Part shown: positions 15,592 through 25,200 of the stretch, one piece after another
Layout of the letters: each line of letters opens with the position of its first letter
Numbering within the stretch: position 1 is the first letter of the stretch
Source: Nostoc parmelioides FACHB-3921
GTDB taxonomy: Bacteria > Cyanobacteriota > Cyanobacteriia > Cyanobacteriales > Nostocaceae
Direction: 5' to 3'
Assembly (NCBI RefSeq): GCF_014696625.1
Contig: NZ_JACJQL010000061.1
Span: 1 to 35,451, forward strand
DNA length: 35,451 nucleotides
Program-made: the position numbers and the translations under genes
The notes under the pieces: model-generated
Databases searched by the model: none
Seen by the model: the letters and a program-made list of their open reading frames with translations, nothing else
Told to the model about the DNA's origin: nothing

Positions 15592-16261
15592 ATGCTGAAT
15601 CTTAAAAAAGCTTCTCCTGGCAAGAAAGAGCCATTGCAACTGCTTAGTTATAACAAATACGTCACAACTAGAGTAGGCATAATTTCTTTAGCTGGTTTCT
15701 CAATGGCGGCGTTATCTCTTTTGTTGCAGTTCCTCAATTACGGCGCAATTTCTGTATTAAATAGAAAGCAATTGGCATTGGTACAATTATCATCAGGTGA
15801 TACGATTGCTGCTAGGGCGGTAGACCCTAAAGAAAGGTCTGATGAAGTCATCAAAAAGTTTGTCTCCGACACATTCATCAAGATGTTTAATTGGGATGGT
15901 TTAATACAAACCTTCAACGAGAAGGGCGAACCCATTACAAAGCAAGATACTGGCATAGAAGTAGGCAGAATTGATAATAAATCTAATAGCCGAGTGGCTG
16001 CAAAAATTTATCTCTGAACCACGCAAAATTAGAGAAGGCAAGTGGGAAATAGATTTTATTGGGACGTTAGTAACTTTTGACCGTGATGATAATTCAGGTC
16101 GAGGAATTGCTTTTAATAAAACCATCACAGTTTCATCAATTTCTAATCCAGAATATATCCCAGCTAATACTAGTGAACTGTCTAAGAAAATTTATTTGGC
16201 AAGGAAAGCCGGATTAGAAATTACAGAAATTGTCGATTTAGATTTAGGGAAAAGAAAATAA
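15592..16261 (+). pseudogene. VirB8/TrbF-like gene interrupted by a frameshift
   Basis: Two overlapping reading frames together make one VirB8-like protein. The first (ATG 15592 to stop 16015-16017) has a cytoplasmic head, one membrane helix (about 29-48 from this ATG) and the start of a periplasmic domain. The second (open from about 15965 to 16261) carries its end: EPRKIREGKWEIDFIGTLV, then FNKTITVSSI, then ARKAGLEITEIVDLDLG. Skipping one base in the overlap (15965-16014) joins them into about 222 residues, the usual VirB8 length. An A5 run at 15992-15996 is one candidate site. VirB8 is a periplasmic scaffold needed for T4SS assembly. The break may be a real mutation, a sequencing error or a programmed shift. 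An upstream GTG at 15514 would read through the palindrome and is less likely. Confidence 0.7.
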
Positions 16262-17799
16262 TGAGTCTCGAAAATAATAAAAATGGTTCGGGAGCGACCC
16301 TAGAGGATTTGCTTCATATCGATGATGCTCATAAAAGTAATGGTAATAAACAACCAGAACCAGAAAATTTATTAGTACCGACTAAGCACACATTCGTTAC
16401 TTCTCCTTGGTCAAGACTGGCAATAATTACTCTCCCTTTTGGGGTGGGAACTTTAGCTATATTTTTGATGCTCAATGGTATTTTTAATCCCGCACCAGCG
16501 CCAAAAATTGCCGAAAAAGAGTCAGAAACAACAACTACTACTGAACAAGCCCAACAAACTGAAGAAAGCGATGGTGATGCCCGTGCAAAACTCGCTCTGT
16601 CTGAACAAGCCAACGAGTTAGGCAGGGTCAACGACAAAAATAAACAACCAGTACAAGTGTCCAAAACCGAAAAGGTTGTACCATCCACGCCGCCGTCGCC
16701 ACGTCCTGCACCTCGTCCTGTTCAAACCTCACAACCACGCCCTGTACCTCGAACTGCACCACAGCCGATTAGAACCTATACACCACCAACTCGCACGAAT
16801 TTTTCTCCTAGACCTTCTATCTCTGCATCTGCGCGGACAGTAACGCCCATAGATCCCATTGAGCAACTCAACAAACTTCGTAGCATCGGCTCTTACGGCA
16901 AAATCGCCTATGCCGAATCTAATATTAACGACCATTCTTCATTAGACCCAGCACAAAATTTACCTAATCAATTACAGGAGCAAACTGATTTTAATAATGT
17001 CAGCAACGATCCTGTCCTTGAAACCACACCGCCCCCTTCAACCGAGTCTATTGAAAAGATCCGCCCCCGGTGGCAAGCCCAACCTCAAGCTAAGTCGGAT
17101 AAATATTTAGACCAGGAACGGCAAATACTTGAAGGTAAACAAACTCGCTACCTCACCGTTGGTACTTTTGCTAGTGGTGTTCTTGTTACACCCTTAGTCC
17201 AAGCCACAGTTAATAGCTCAGTCCAGCAACAAACACCAACCCCTGATACTAGGTCGGTCGTTAGACTGCAAGAGGATTTACGCGATAACTATGGGCAGGT
17301 GGCAATACAGGCGGGAACTTTATTGGCGGTACAACTAGTTTCGGTTAATGAGGGAAGTTTAGCGATCGCTCATGTTCGGGCGATTATCAAAGATAATACC
17401 GAGTACCCTATCTCGACTGGTGCGATATCTGTGACTGGAGAAGGTGGCAGACCTTTAATAGCCAATAAACTTCAAGACAGGGGTGGCGAGATTGCCCGTA
17501 ATGACTTGTTCGGTGGTGCTGTATCTGCATTGGGAAAAGTCGGAGAGGTGATTAATCAACCGGATAATGAAGAAGAAATTGAGGATGAATTTACGGGCAG
17601 GATTCGACGGCGCAGCAGTGGCAATCGTCGCAATATTACTGGTGCATTGCTCGAAGGGTTTTTTGGGCAGGTTAGTCAAAACGTCAGTCAACGTAATCAA
17701 AAAGCTACCCAAGAAATTAATTCTCGCCCCAACGCTTGGTTTATACCACAGGGAACCAAAGTCACCATTACAGTTAATCGCTCTTTAGAGTTGCCATGA
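16261..17799 (+). CDS. VirB10/TrbI-like T4SS core-complex protein
   Basis: The 512-residue protein has a cytoplasmic head, one membrane helix (about 52-73), a long Pro/Arg/Thr-rich periplasmic linker (about 80-190), and a C-terminal VirB10-type domain from about 295 onward (LTVGTFASGVLVTPL, QAGTLLAVQLVSV, FIPQGTKVTITVNRSL). VirB10 spans both membranes and passes ATP-dependent signals to the outer-membrane pore. The gene begins at the last base of the upstream virB8-like stop (TAATG) and overlaps the next gene by 4 bases, so it is tightly coupled. Length and domain order are normal for the family. Confidence 0.9.
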   Translation: MSLENNKNGSGATLEDLLHIDDAHKSNGNKQPEPENLLVPTKHTFVTSPWSRLAIITLPFGVGTLAIFLMLNGIFNPAPAPKIAEKESETTTTTEQAQQTEESDGDARAKLALSEQANELGRVNDKNKQPVQVSKTEKVVPSTPPSPRPAPRPVQTSQPRPVPRTAPQPIRTYTPPTRTNFSPRPSISASARTVTPIDPIEQLNKLRSIGSYGKIAYAESNINDHSSLDPAQNLPNQLQEQTDFNNVSNDPVLETTPPPSTESIEKIRPRWQAQPQAKSDKYLDQERQILEGKQTRYLTVGTFASGVLVTPLVQATVNSSVQQQTPTPDTRSVVRLQEDLRDNYGQVAIQAGTLLAVQLVSVNEGSLAIAHVRAIIKDNTEYPISTGAISVTGEGGRPLIANKLQDRGGEIARNDLFGGAVSALGKVGEVINQPDNEEEIEDEFTGRIRRRSSGNRRNITGALLEGFFGQVSQNVSQRNQKATQEINSRPNAWFIPQGTKVTITVNRSLELP

Positions 17800-18557
17800 A
17801 AAGCATCATTAACACAGTTACAAGCGGCACTCTAGCATTAGCGATCATTTCAGCCATCGCGGCGAGTCCATTATCCACCATTGCCGCCCCAGTCGTGCGT
17901 ACCATCAGGCAATCGCAAGCTAGTGGAATTACTGCCAAACTGCAAACTATCAATGTTTGGAATGGTCACGGGGTAGCGATTTCATTTTATGAAATTGGCG
18001 AAATCATCAAGAAGGTATGGCTTGATGACCCCTCACAAATCCTCATTGACACAGATGGTTGCTTAGAAGGACTGGATCTCAATTGTCCTAATCCCGGCGC
18101 TGGACTAATTCATCTGCGACGGATCAAAAGGGTGAATATTCCAGGGCTTCCGCAAACATCAGCAACTTTATTAACAGTAGTTACACAATCATCCTCTGGT
18201 GAGCGCAAGACTTACAGTTTCAGATTGGCAACCAGTAATGGCACTCCTAAATATAGCCAGGTAGTGATTACGAGTGCTGCTCCGACTGTGGCACAAAAAC
18301 CTCAATTGTCTTCACTAATCGAAACGCAAAAAATTATCAACCAAATCAGGCGAGGGATGGCGATCGCTATTAAAAATCGGCAGATGAATTACCAAGACGA
18401 ACTACACCAGCGCTTGCAAAAGTTCATTGGTTATTTACAACAAGGTGATGATATTTCTACTGCTGCAAAGGCGGCTTCTGTTTCTCAAGAGTTAGTCAAT
18501 AAATTAATGACTTTGAGTAATAGTTCTCTTCATTTAACACAAGGTAATACTTTATGA
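17796..18557 (+). CDS. VirB9/TraK/TrbG-like exported T4SS protein
   Basis: The 253-residue protein has a signal peptide (1-31, cleavage near STIAA). A beta-rich domain follows (about 45-160): NVWNGHGVAISFYEIGEIIKKV, an IDTDGCLEGLDLNC pair of cysteines, and a VTQSSSGERKTYSFRLAT strand pair. This resembles the N-terminal beta domain of VirB9/TraK, the outer core-complex partner of VirB10. The C-terminal part (180-253) is helical and differs from the classical VirB9 C-domain. It overlaps virB10 by ATGA and the next gene by ATGA. The order VirB10 then VirB9 is reversed relative to Agrobacterium. Confidence 0.6.
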   Translation: MKSIINTVTSGTLALAIISAIAASPLSTIAAPVVRTIRQSQASGITAKLQTINVWNGHGVAISFYEIGEIIKKVWLDDPSQILIDTDGCLEGLDLNCPNPGAGLIHLRRIKRVNIPGLPQTSATLLTVVTQSSSGERKTYSFRLATSNGTPKYSQVVITSAAPTVAQKPQLSSLIETQKIINQIRRGMAIAIKNRQMNYQDELHQRLQKFIGYLQQGDDISTAAKAASVSQELVNKLMTLSNSSLHLTQGNTL

Positions 18558-19750
18558 AATCAAAATTTAACAATAACCTAGACTCACGTTATTTAATCCT
18601 TTTTGGTTTACTTGGTACTTTATTTATTCATAGCTTTATTAAGTACGGGCTACTCAATCAAATCATTGGGTTAATCATACCCAAGGCTTCTGCACAAGTT
18701 CCTTTTATTGATTCCCCCAATGGGTTTACCCCTGATTGGTCACGTCTTAAATTCAGCGACATGATTATTTCTGAAGATGGTAGTGTCACTTACCCTGGCA
18801 CTAGAGGTACAGAAACTAGAACTTGGAGAGCAGGACAAAGTATTGCAGAATTTATGGAGATTGGCGATTTTGAAACTCCTGAATTAGACATAGAGAGTTT
18901 AAATCTTTCAACGATAGCTCAAGTACAAGGTTTAAACTTGAATAGGTTAAAATTAAGTGATTTTGAATTAACCAAGTGGCAAACTTTATCAAATTTGGTC
19001 ACAGCCGTTCCTGCTTTGGGTAATAGAAATGTTAGTACGGTTGTTCCTATCAGAGATTTTGCTCGGAGATTTGGCATTAATAGCGGCACAATTGCTAATG
19101 CTAGTCGCAATTCCAGATTGCGTAATGTTCAACTTGGGCGAGGTATTAACTTAAGAAATTACGCACTCACATCTATACCTAATATTCAGAACGCATCAAT
19201 TAATCGATTTGCTAATTGGCAGGACTCGAAAATTATCGGTGTGCCTGGATTATCCACTCTTACCTGGGATAATTTACCTGGACTGCGATCGCTTGACTTG
19301 TCATTTGTTGCAAAAGTGGATCTGCCATTGCGAGATATCGAAGCTAACCGTACTCGCTCTATCTCTGGTAGTTATCAAGAAGGTTTTAATGTTCCCTGTT
19401 TACAGAATAATTGCGCTCACATGGAGATGTCGGGGCTAGGCAAGACTACTGGTACACAGTGGATATCTGGGAAGTATCAAAAAGTTAATGGTGGATTTGG
19501 ACTTTTAAAAGCTCTCAATGGTGGCAAAGAGCCTACTGGTCGAAACCCTTTTGGCTCCAGTTTTAAGCAAGTTGTTTGGAATATTTATGAAGGCAGTGGA
19601 GAAGTAGAAACTGCTATGTTCTTCCGTATTTGCAAAACCATTCCCTTCATTGGTCGCACTTGCAGTCCTTACTTTATTGGCCCTGTGCCTTTTATTGAGT
19701 ACCGGGAGAAAGACCCTATCGTTCTCGGTAAACCAAATTCTCTACCTTAA
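18554..19750 (+). CDS. Exported protein of unknown function in the T4SS operon
   Basis: Not recognised as a named VirB family. The 398-residue protein has a signal anchor or signal peptide (about 12-47, ending KASA before Gln48). A Leu/Asn/Ser-rich middle (about 110-260) has short repeated phrases such as SLNLSTIAQVQGLNLNRLKLSDF and IPNIQNASINRFANW, which looks like a regular solenoid or spacer. The C-terminal domain has four cysteines (PCLQNNC; ICKTIPFIGRTC) likely to form disulfides outside the cytoplasm. It overlaps the virB9-like gene by 4 bases and ends 2 bases before the coupling-protein gene, so it is a genuine part of the transfer operon. A surface or pore-associated role is inference. 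Confidence 0.75.
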   Translation: MKSKFNNNLDSRYLILFGLLGTLFIHSFIKYGLLNQIIGLIIPKASAQVPFIDSPNGFTPDWSRLKFSDMIISEDGSVTYPGTRGTETRTWRAGQSIAEFMEIGDFETPELDIESLNLSTIAQVQGLNLNRLKLSDFELTKWQTLSNLVTAVPALGNRNVSTVVPIRDFARRFGINSGTIANASRNSRLRNVQLGRGINLRNYALTSIPNIQNASINRFANWQDSKIIGVPGLSTLTWDNLPGLRSLDLSFVAKVDLPLRDIEANRTRSISGSYQEGFNVPCLQNNCAHMEMSGLGKTTGTQWISGKYQKVNGGFGLLKALNGGKEPTGRNPFGSSFKQVVWNIYEGSGEVETAMFFRICKTIPFIGRTCSPYFIGPVPFIEYREKDPIVLGKPNSLP

Positions 19751-19752
19751 AT

Positions 19753-21522
19753 ATGAGCCAGTCTTTTAAAACAAATAGTGCTAAAAATCAGCAATTTCGT
19801 TTCGAGCAATTGCAAAATCCTGATAATGCAATTGGCAAGTACACTCACCACTTATTTACCCCCAATGGTTTAACAGTTCTATCCTTGCTCGGCGCTTATA
19901 TTCTCATGAGGGTATTTTTTGGCGACTCTAACAAGAAGAAGATTGCTACTTCTTATTGGGGTGGGGCTAAGGAAACGACGGCGGCTAAGAAAAAGGCGAA
20001 GAAACAAATCGCCAATCCTCAATGTGATAGTGCGGCACTTTACATTGGTAAGCATCAGGATAAAGGCGATGGCACTACTTTCTATATCCCTGATGTGCAA
20101 CGGGGTACGGCTGTCATCGGCGCTCCAGGTAGTGGTAAAACATTCTCTGCCATCAACCCGATGATTTACTCGGCTATTGATCAGGGGTTTCCATGTATAG
20201 TTTATGATTTTAAGTACGCATCGCAAGCGAGAGTTGCTGCCTATGCCAAGTACAAGGGCTATGATGTGCATATCTTCGCCCCTGGATTCCCTGAATCTGA
20301 AGTCTGCAATCCACTAGACTTTCTGCGTGACAGTAGTGATGCTGAAACTGCCCGACAAATTTCCACTGTCATCAATAAGAATTTTCGGCTTTTGGGCAAT
20401 TCAACTGAGGATGGGTTCTTTGGGCCTTCAGGAGATCAGTTGACTCAAGCAATTTTGATGTTAGCTAAAGAGTTCGGTCAATTCGCCGATGTCATGACCT
20501 GTGCGGCGATACTCTCTAGTGAACACATGGTCAAGCGCCTCATGGCTGCATCACTTAATCCTTGGGTGAAAATTGCCTTTGGTCAACTGTTCAGTTCTGC
20601 TGCATCTGAAAAAACTGTTGCCGGGATTGTTTCCACAGCAAGCATCATGTTTACCCGCTTCATGGCGAAAAATACTCTTGGCTGTTTCATCGGCAAAACG
20701 ACTCTACCTTTGGAAATCAAGGGTAAGCAGATGATTATCTTTGGTCTGGACAGAGAACGCCGGGATGCTGTGGGGCCTCTCATGACTTCAATCTTACACA
20801 TGACTATCGCCCGTAATATCGCTTCTAAGCGAAAAGATCCACTGATAGTTGCACTAGATGAATTACCCTCGATTTACTTACCTGACCTGTATCGATGGCT
20901 CAACGAATCCCGTTCTGAGGGGTTTTGCGGCATTATCGGCTTTCAGAATATGGGACAGTTAGAGAAGAATTACGGTAAAGAAATAGCTAAGGCTATCCTT
21001 GGCGCTTGCAGTTCTAAATTCATTTTTAATCCTGGTGAAAATGAATCAGCGCAATTATTCTCTAGCTTTTTGGGTGATGAAGAAATTAAGTATAAGCAAA
21101 AAAGCCGTTCCTCTGGCTCTAAAAATAATAGCACCTCTATTAGTGACCAAGAAAAAACCAGAAGGCTTTTTGAATCGGCTCAATTTCTCAAACTTATTGC
21201 TGGTAAATGTGTTTTCATTAATCCGGCATACGCTAATAAACATGAGGGTTCTGTGCCACTGCTAAAGACTATTAAAATTTCTCAGCCTCTCAAAAATATT
21301 GATAAATATAATCAACTTAAATGGGCGAGAATCGTTAGTTTAGCAGCTAGGAAGAGTACGCAGAAATTTCCTTCTCAGCAAGATTTAGCTTTACGTGTGA
21401 ATCTTGTTGAATCTCGCTTCCCCATTCCCGAAAACCCTCAAGCTATTTCGCCTAATCCTGCTCTAACAGCAAAAGATGTTCATGGCATGGTCAACACAGT
21501 TCATCCTGATAGTGGGTTGTAA
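19753..21522 (+). CDS. Type IV coupling protein (VirD4/TraG/TraD-like)
   Basis: The 589-residue ATPase delivers the relaxase-DNA complex to the T4SS. It has one N-terminal membrane segment (about 38-56), fewer than the two usual in VirD4. Walker A is GAPGSGKT at residues 123-130. Walker B is IVALDELPS with D369/E370, followed by the family signature SRSEGFCGIIGFQNMGQL. A C-terminal region (about 510-589) without strong motifs may recognise substrates. It is preceded by 2 bases and followed after 5 bases by a relaxase-fold relic, the neighbour expected for a coupling protein. The call is confident. Confidence 0.92.
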   Translation: MSQSFKTNSAKNQQFRFEQLQNPDNAIGKYTHHLFTPNGLTVLSLLGAYILMRVFFGDSNKKKIATSYWGGAKETTAAKKKAKKQIANPQCDSAALYIGKHQDKGDGTTFYIPDVQRGTAVIGAPGSGKTFSAINPMIYSAIDQGFPCIVYDFKYASQARVAAYAKYKGYDVHIFAPGFPESEVCNPLDFLRDSSDAETARQISTVINKNFRLLGNSTEDGFFGPSGDQLTQAILMLAKEFGQFADVMTCAAILSSEHMVKRLMAASLNPWVKIAFGQLFSSAASEKTVAGIVSTASIMFTRFMAKNTLGCFIGKTTLPLEIKGKQMIIFGLDRERRDAVGPLMTSILHMTIARNIASKRKDPLIVALDELPSIYLPDLYRWLNESRSEGFCGIIGFQNMGQLEKNYGKEIAKAILGACSSKFIFNPGENESAQLFSSFLGDEEIKYKQKSRSSGSKNNSTSISDQEKTRRLFESAQFLKLIAGKCVFINPAYANKHEGSVPLLKTIKISQPLKNIDKYNQLKWARIVSLAARKSTQKFPSQQDLALRVNLVESRFPIPENPQAISPNPALTAKDVHGMVNTVHPDSGL

Positions 21523-21527
21523 TAATT

Positions 21528-22019
21528 ATGAAAATGACTATTGAAGAATTGAAAATTGATAATTTTAATTTGATTGATACATTATCCCAAAACCATGTTT
21601 TAGCAAATGGGAGCTTTATTGATATCAACCTGCCTCCCTTGGAAATTATTCAGGAGTTTCATACTTTATCTGAAGCGAGACCAAAAATTAAAAATTTGGG
21701 CATCTATACTCTCATCCGTCTAAAAAATGTTTATATTCACCTGAATCAAGAATCTTGCTGGAAAATTGTTAGTCAATATATTTATGGTATTGGTTGGCAT
21801 GATTTACAATATATTTGCTTTTTAGATATTCAAAACAGCAATATCAATATACATATTATTTTTAATCGTGTTACACCAGAAGGCAAACTCATCGACATTA
21901 AATGCGTCGGGGCTAACTGGCAGCAATATGAGATCCTGCGCCAATCTTGTTCTCTCATCATCGATAACCCTGTTCATAACAAATATTTGCAAAGACCATT
22001 TTGTAACTGTTGTCCTTAA
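21528..22019 (+). CDS. Short, catalytically degenerate relaxase-fold (MobP/VirD2-like) protein
   Basis: The 163-residue protein aligns by eye with the middle of MobP/VirD2-type relaxases: a GSFIDINLPPLEIIQEFHTL segment, KNLGIYTLIRLKN, WKIVSQYIYGIGW, then the metal-binding motif region LDIQNSNINIHIIFNRV and TPEGKLI. In active relaxases that motif is HxDxxNxHxHxxxNRV. Here the first His is Asp and the second is Asn; only the last His and the NRV remain. The N-terminal segment that carries the nucleophilic Tyr is missing. It therefore cannot be a normal nickase. It follows the coupling-protein gene by 5 bases, where a cognate relaxase often sits. It is either a relic of a replaced relaxase or a repurposed DNA-binding accessory. 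The frame is intact and conserved in fold, which favours retention. Confidence 0.7.
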   Translation: MKMTIEELKIDNFNLIDTLSQNHVLANGSFIDINLPPLEIIQEFHTLSEARPKIKNLGIYTLIRLKNVYIHLNQESCWKIVSQYIYGIGWHDLQYICFLDIQNSNINIHIIFNRVTPEGKLIDIKCVGANWQQYEILRQSCSLIIDNPVHNKYLQRPFCNCCP

Positions 22020-22020
22020 A

Positions 22021-22132
22021 TCAGTTATCAGTTATCAGTTATCAGTTACCAGTTACCAGTTATCAGTTACCAGTTACCAGTTACCAGTTACCAGTTATCA
22101 GTTACCAGTTATCAGTTACCAGTTACCAGTTC
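22021..22132. repeat. STRR-type heptamer tandem repeat, 16 units
   Basis: Sixteen consecutive 7-base units of (T/C)CAGTTA fill 22021-22132 (the last unit ends in C). The array begins 1 base after the stop codon of the relaxase-like gene. Short tandemly repeated repetitive (STRR) heptamers are characteristic of heterocystous cyanobacteria and usually lie between genes. The two unit types (TCAGTTA and CCAGTTA) are interspersed. Confidence 0.95.
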
Positions 22133-22135
22133 TGC

Positions 22136-22156
22136 TCACTGGTCACTGTTCACTGT
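22136..22156. repeat. Second heptamer family, three units
   Basis: TCACTGG, TCACTGT, TCACTGT follow the main array after a 3-base gap. They are a different but related heptamer type and may be the remnant of another array. Confidence 0.75.
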
Positions 22157-22212
22157 TAAATCTACAATTGCTTGACCCTTCAACCTTTTACCATGCCTAA
22201 ACCTTAATAAAT

Positions 22213-25200
22213 ATGTTTGATGAAAGACATTTACAACTAACTTCTGCTTACGCTTATAGTAGTAAGTATTTTATCCGTACTGTCGTTTATCCTTTAGCCA
22301 AATATATTGATAAATATCTTCAGCAGAAAGCTAAAGAGTCTATCAATAAAAAGTTATATTGGGAGACTGGTAAACAAACTTATGCTATGAGTCAAGATGG
22401 CAAGGGTGGCTGGAAATGGGAAAAGTATGATCCAACAGCTAACAAGTTTGTATCTCCACCTATAGACGAACAGCAACATACCGCTTCAACACTTGCGGAA
22501 GCTGTATCTCACGACCTAAATAAAACTGCTTCATCCTCCACTGTGATAGATAACAATACAATTGATTCTATTACTCAACCGATAAAATCTCAAACTGAAG
22601 AAATCAATTCTCTTGCCAAATCTTCAGGTCTAAAAATTCAAACTGATAATCAAACCTTTGTTACCCATCTCAAAACTAATGGCAAAATTGGCTTTTCACT
22701 AATTGATGAGCAAACTAACAAGATAGTTGCCGACCAAGAGTTTATTACCCAACTGCAAACAGATGTTAATAAATATTTATCCGAATGTTTTCAAACATTA
22801 GCAATTAATCCAAAAACCTTAAACGAAGATATTTATAATTCTTTAAAAGATTGTTTAACTAGCTTTTTATCACCCCAGACACCAACTATTGCCAACAAAG
22901 ACAATCAAATTGAAAATAGCGAGGTGAACCAATTTAAAAAAGACATTACTCCAGATGTTCCACCAGTCCCCGAACACATAGATCCACAGCATTGGCAAGA
23001 ACTAGTAGTCGGTAGTGCGATCGCTCCTGCTATTGCCTCCATGAATTTTGAATCTTTGCACTTTAATCAGGCAAGAGGAGTACATGAAGCGTGGGATTTA
23101 TTGATGACCAGCGACAAGATACCACGTACAAATACGGGTAGAGTTTCTGGGGGGATATTAAAAGCATATTCCTATTTAGACAATACAGATGGCTGGTGGT
23201 GTAATGCTGGCATAGATCCCAGGCATTTTCAAAATTTAACCCCTGGTGAAACTACCAACACTAAAGAATGGGGGTGTTATAAACCAGATAAGCCAAGACC
23301 GAAAACCGAGAAAAAAGATGGGTTAAGTCTAGTGGTTCCGGGTAAATTCACCAAATATGAACATCCACTAGGCACTGAAAAAAGTATTTTTTTGTTAGAT
23401 GTCCCAGACAAGATTGCCCAAAATATTTACTCAAAGGCTGGAGTAAACCCCACAGATAGCGAGCGCACAAGTGGATTTTGGTATTGCGTATGGAAACATA
23501 ATATTCCTGTCACAATTACTGAGGGTGCAAAGAAAGCGGCTAGTCTGTTAAGCCAGGGTCACGCCGCCATTGGGTTAGCAGGAATTAACGGCGGCTACTA
23601 TAAAACTAAGAAACTGGAAAATCCCATTGACAATGAAATTAAACCCAATGTTACTGAATCCGATGCTGTAATTGAATCACTGGAAATTGAGTCCGACGAA
23701 GTTGAGGTGGTTGATGAAAATCAAGCAGACAACGCTCAACCTCAAGGTCATCCTACTCACTTTTTGCATCCTGAGTTAGCAGTTTTTGCCACAAAGGGGC
23801 GAGACTTCAAAATCTGCTTTGACTTTGACACTAAACCTGAAACCAAAAGAAATGTTGATGCTGCCACCTTACGTACTGGACAATTGCTAGAGGCGACTGG
23901 TGGCAAGGTGAGTGTCATTTCTCTACCAGGGCCAGATAAAGGTGTAGATGATTTTATTGTCGAGAGAGGGCGTGAAGCTTTTGACCAATTGCTTGCCCAA
24001 TCCTTACCCTTAGAACAATGGAATGATAAGCGCCATCTAGAATTACGCTCAACTATCAAGCTCAAAGATGGCACAACCAAGACCGTAGGGGATAAAAATC
24101 AGACTGTGGCAATCCCACAGGATAATGTCGCCCTCCAAACACCAATTAACCAATCTCCGCAAGAGAATTTAATTGCTCAAATACTTTCGGAGCCTGTTGA
24201 TCTACCAGCACAACAAAATAAATCTCCTGATGAAAGTCCCAAAATACCTGCATCTGAATTAAATATTTCGCCATGTAATTTTCAAATTGAAACTTCTTCA
24301 CCGTCTGCCGAATCTAGTCAATTACAACATCAATCTACCCAAAAAAATACTCATCCTTCATCACTAGCTCAATCAAAACAGCAGCAATCTAACAACAATG
24401 CTGCCCCTCACTCAGGGCAACAGCAATCTCCACCATCTAATACTACAAATATGCACTCCTCTTCAACCAATTCCACAACCCAAAACCAACAAATTCCTCA
24501 GCAACAAGAAACTGATGATCAGCGAAGTTGGTTTCCTTGGAAGAGAAAACCAATTATGGAAACTCCTCTTCCAGAAATTCCTCATTGGGCTAAAACACAG
24601 GACGTTACTCTTTATAAACAAAACTTCCAACGACGAAAACTCCACCATCAAGAGAATCAAGCGATCGCAACTGTAGCTGTGGCGCTCGTCCAGAAATACG
24701 GTGTCAAAAACAACGAATCGGGCAAAGAGCTAACTTATGTTGCCGATGCTTTCGTCATTCAAAAAAAAGGGGAAGATTACACTATTTCCCGTCGCCACGA
24801 TGGTAAGGAGTTGATGAGCTTCATGGCGGATCGTTGGGGTGGAGTCAAGAGAGTCAATCTAGGTCAAGACTTTAATAGCAAAAATTACCCCATTAATATC
24901 TTGCCTATTGAAAGACAAGAATTTTTATTAGTTGCAGACCACCTCAAAGCAGGTAAAGAATTACCCTCAATCGATGATGACCCACGCAAGCTTGCTTCTG
25001 TCTTGAGTTCGGTTTCTCCTACTGGCACACACAATATTTTAGAAAATTTCAAGCAATCCCAACTGCTGCAAATCATGATGGGAACTATCCGCAATTTTGA
25101 GAAAGACGACTTAACTTTAGCTAATTACCGCATTCTTTTTCAGCAAGGCACAGGGGGAAAATCTACACTACAGTTATTCAAAGCTGAACAAAATGGTCAG

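Noticed and set aside
22021..22156. Possible CRISPR array
   Set aside because: The units are contiguous heptamers without spacers; this is an STRR-type tandem repeat.
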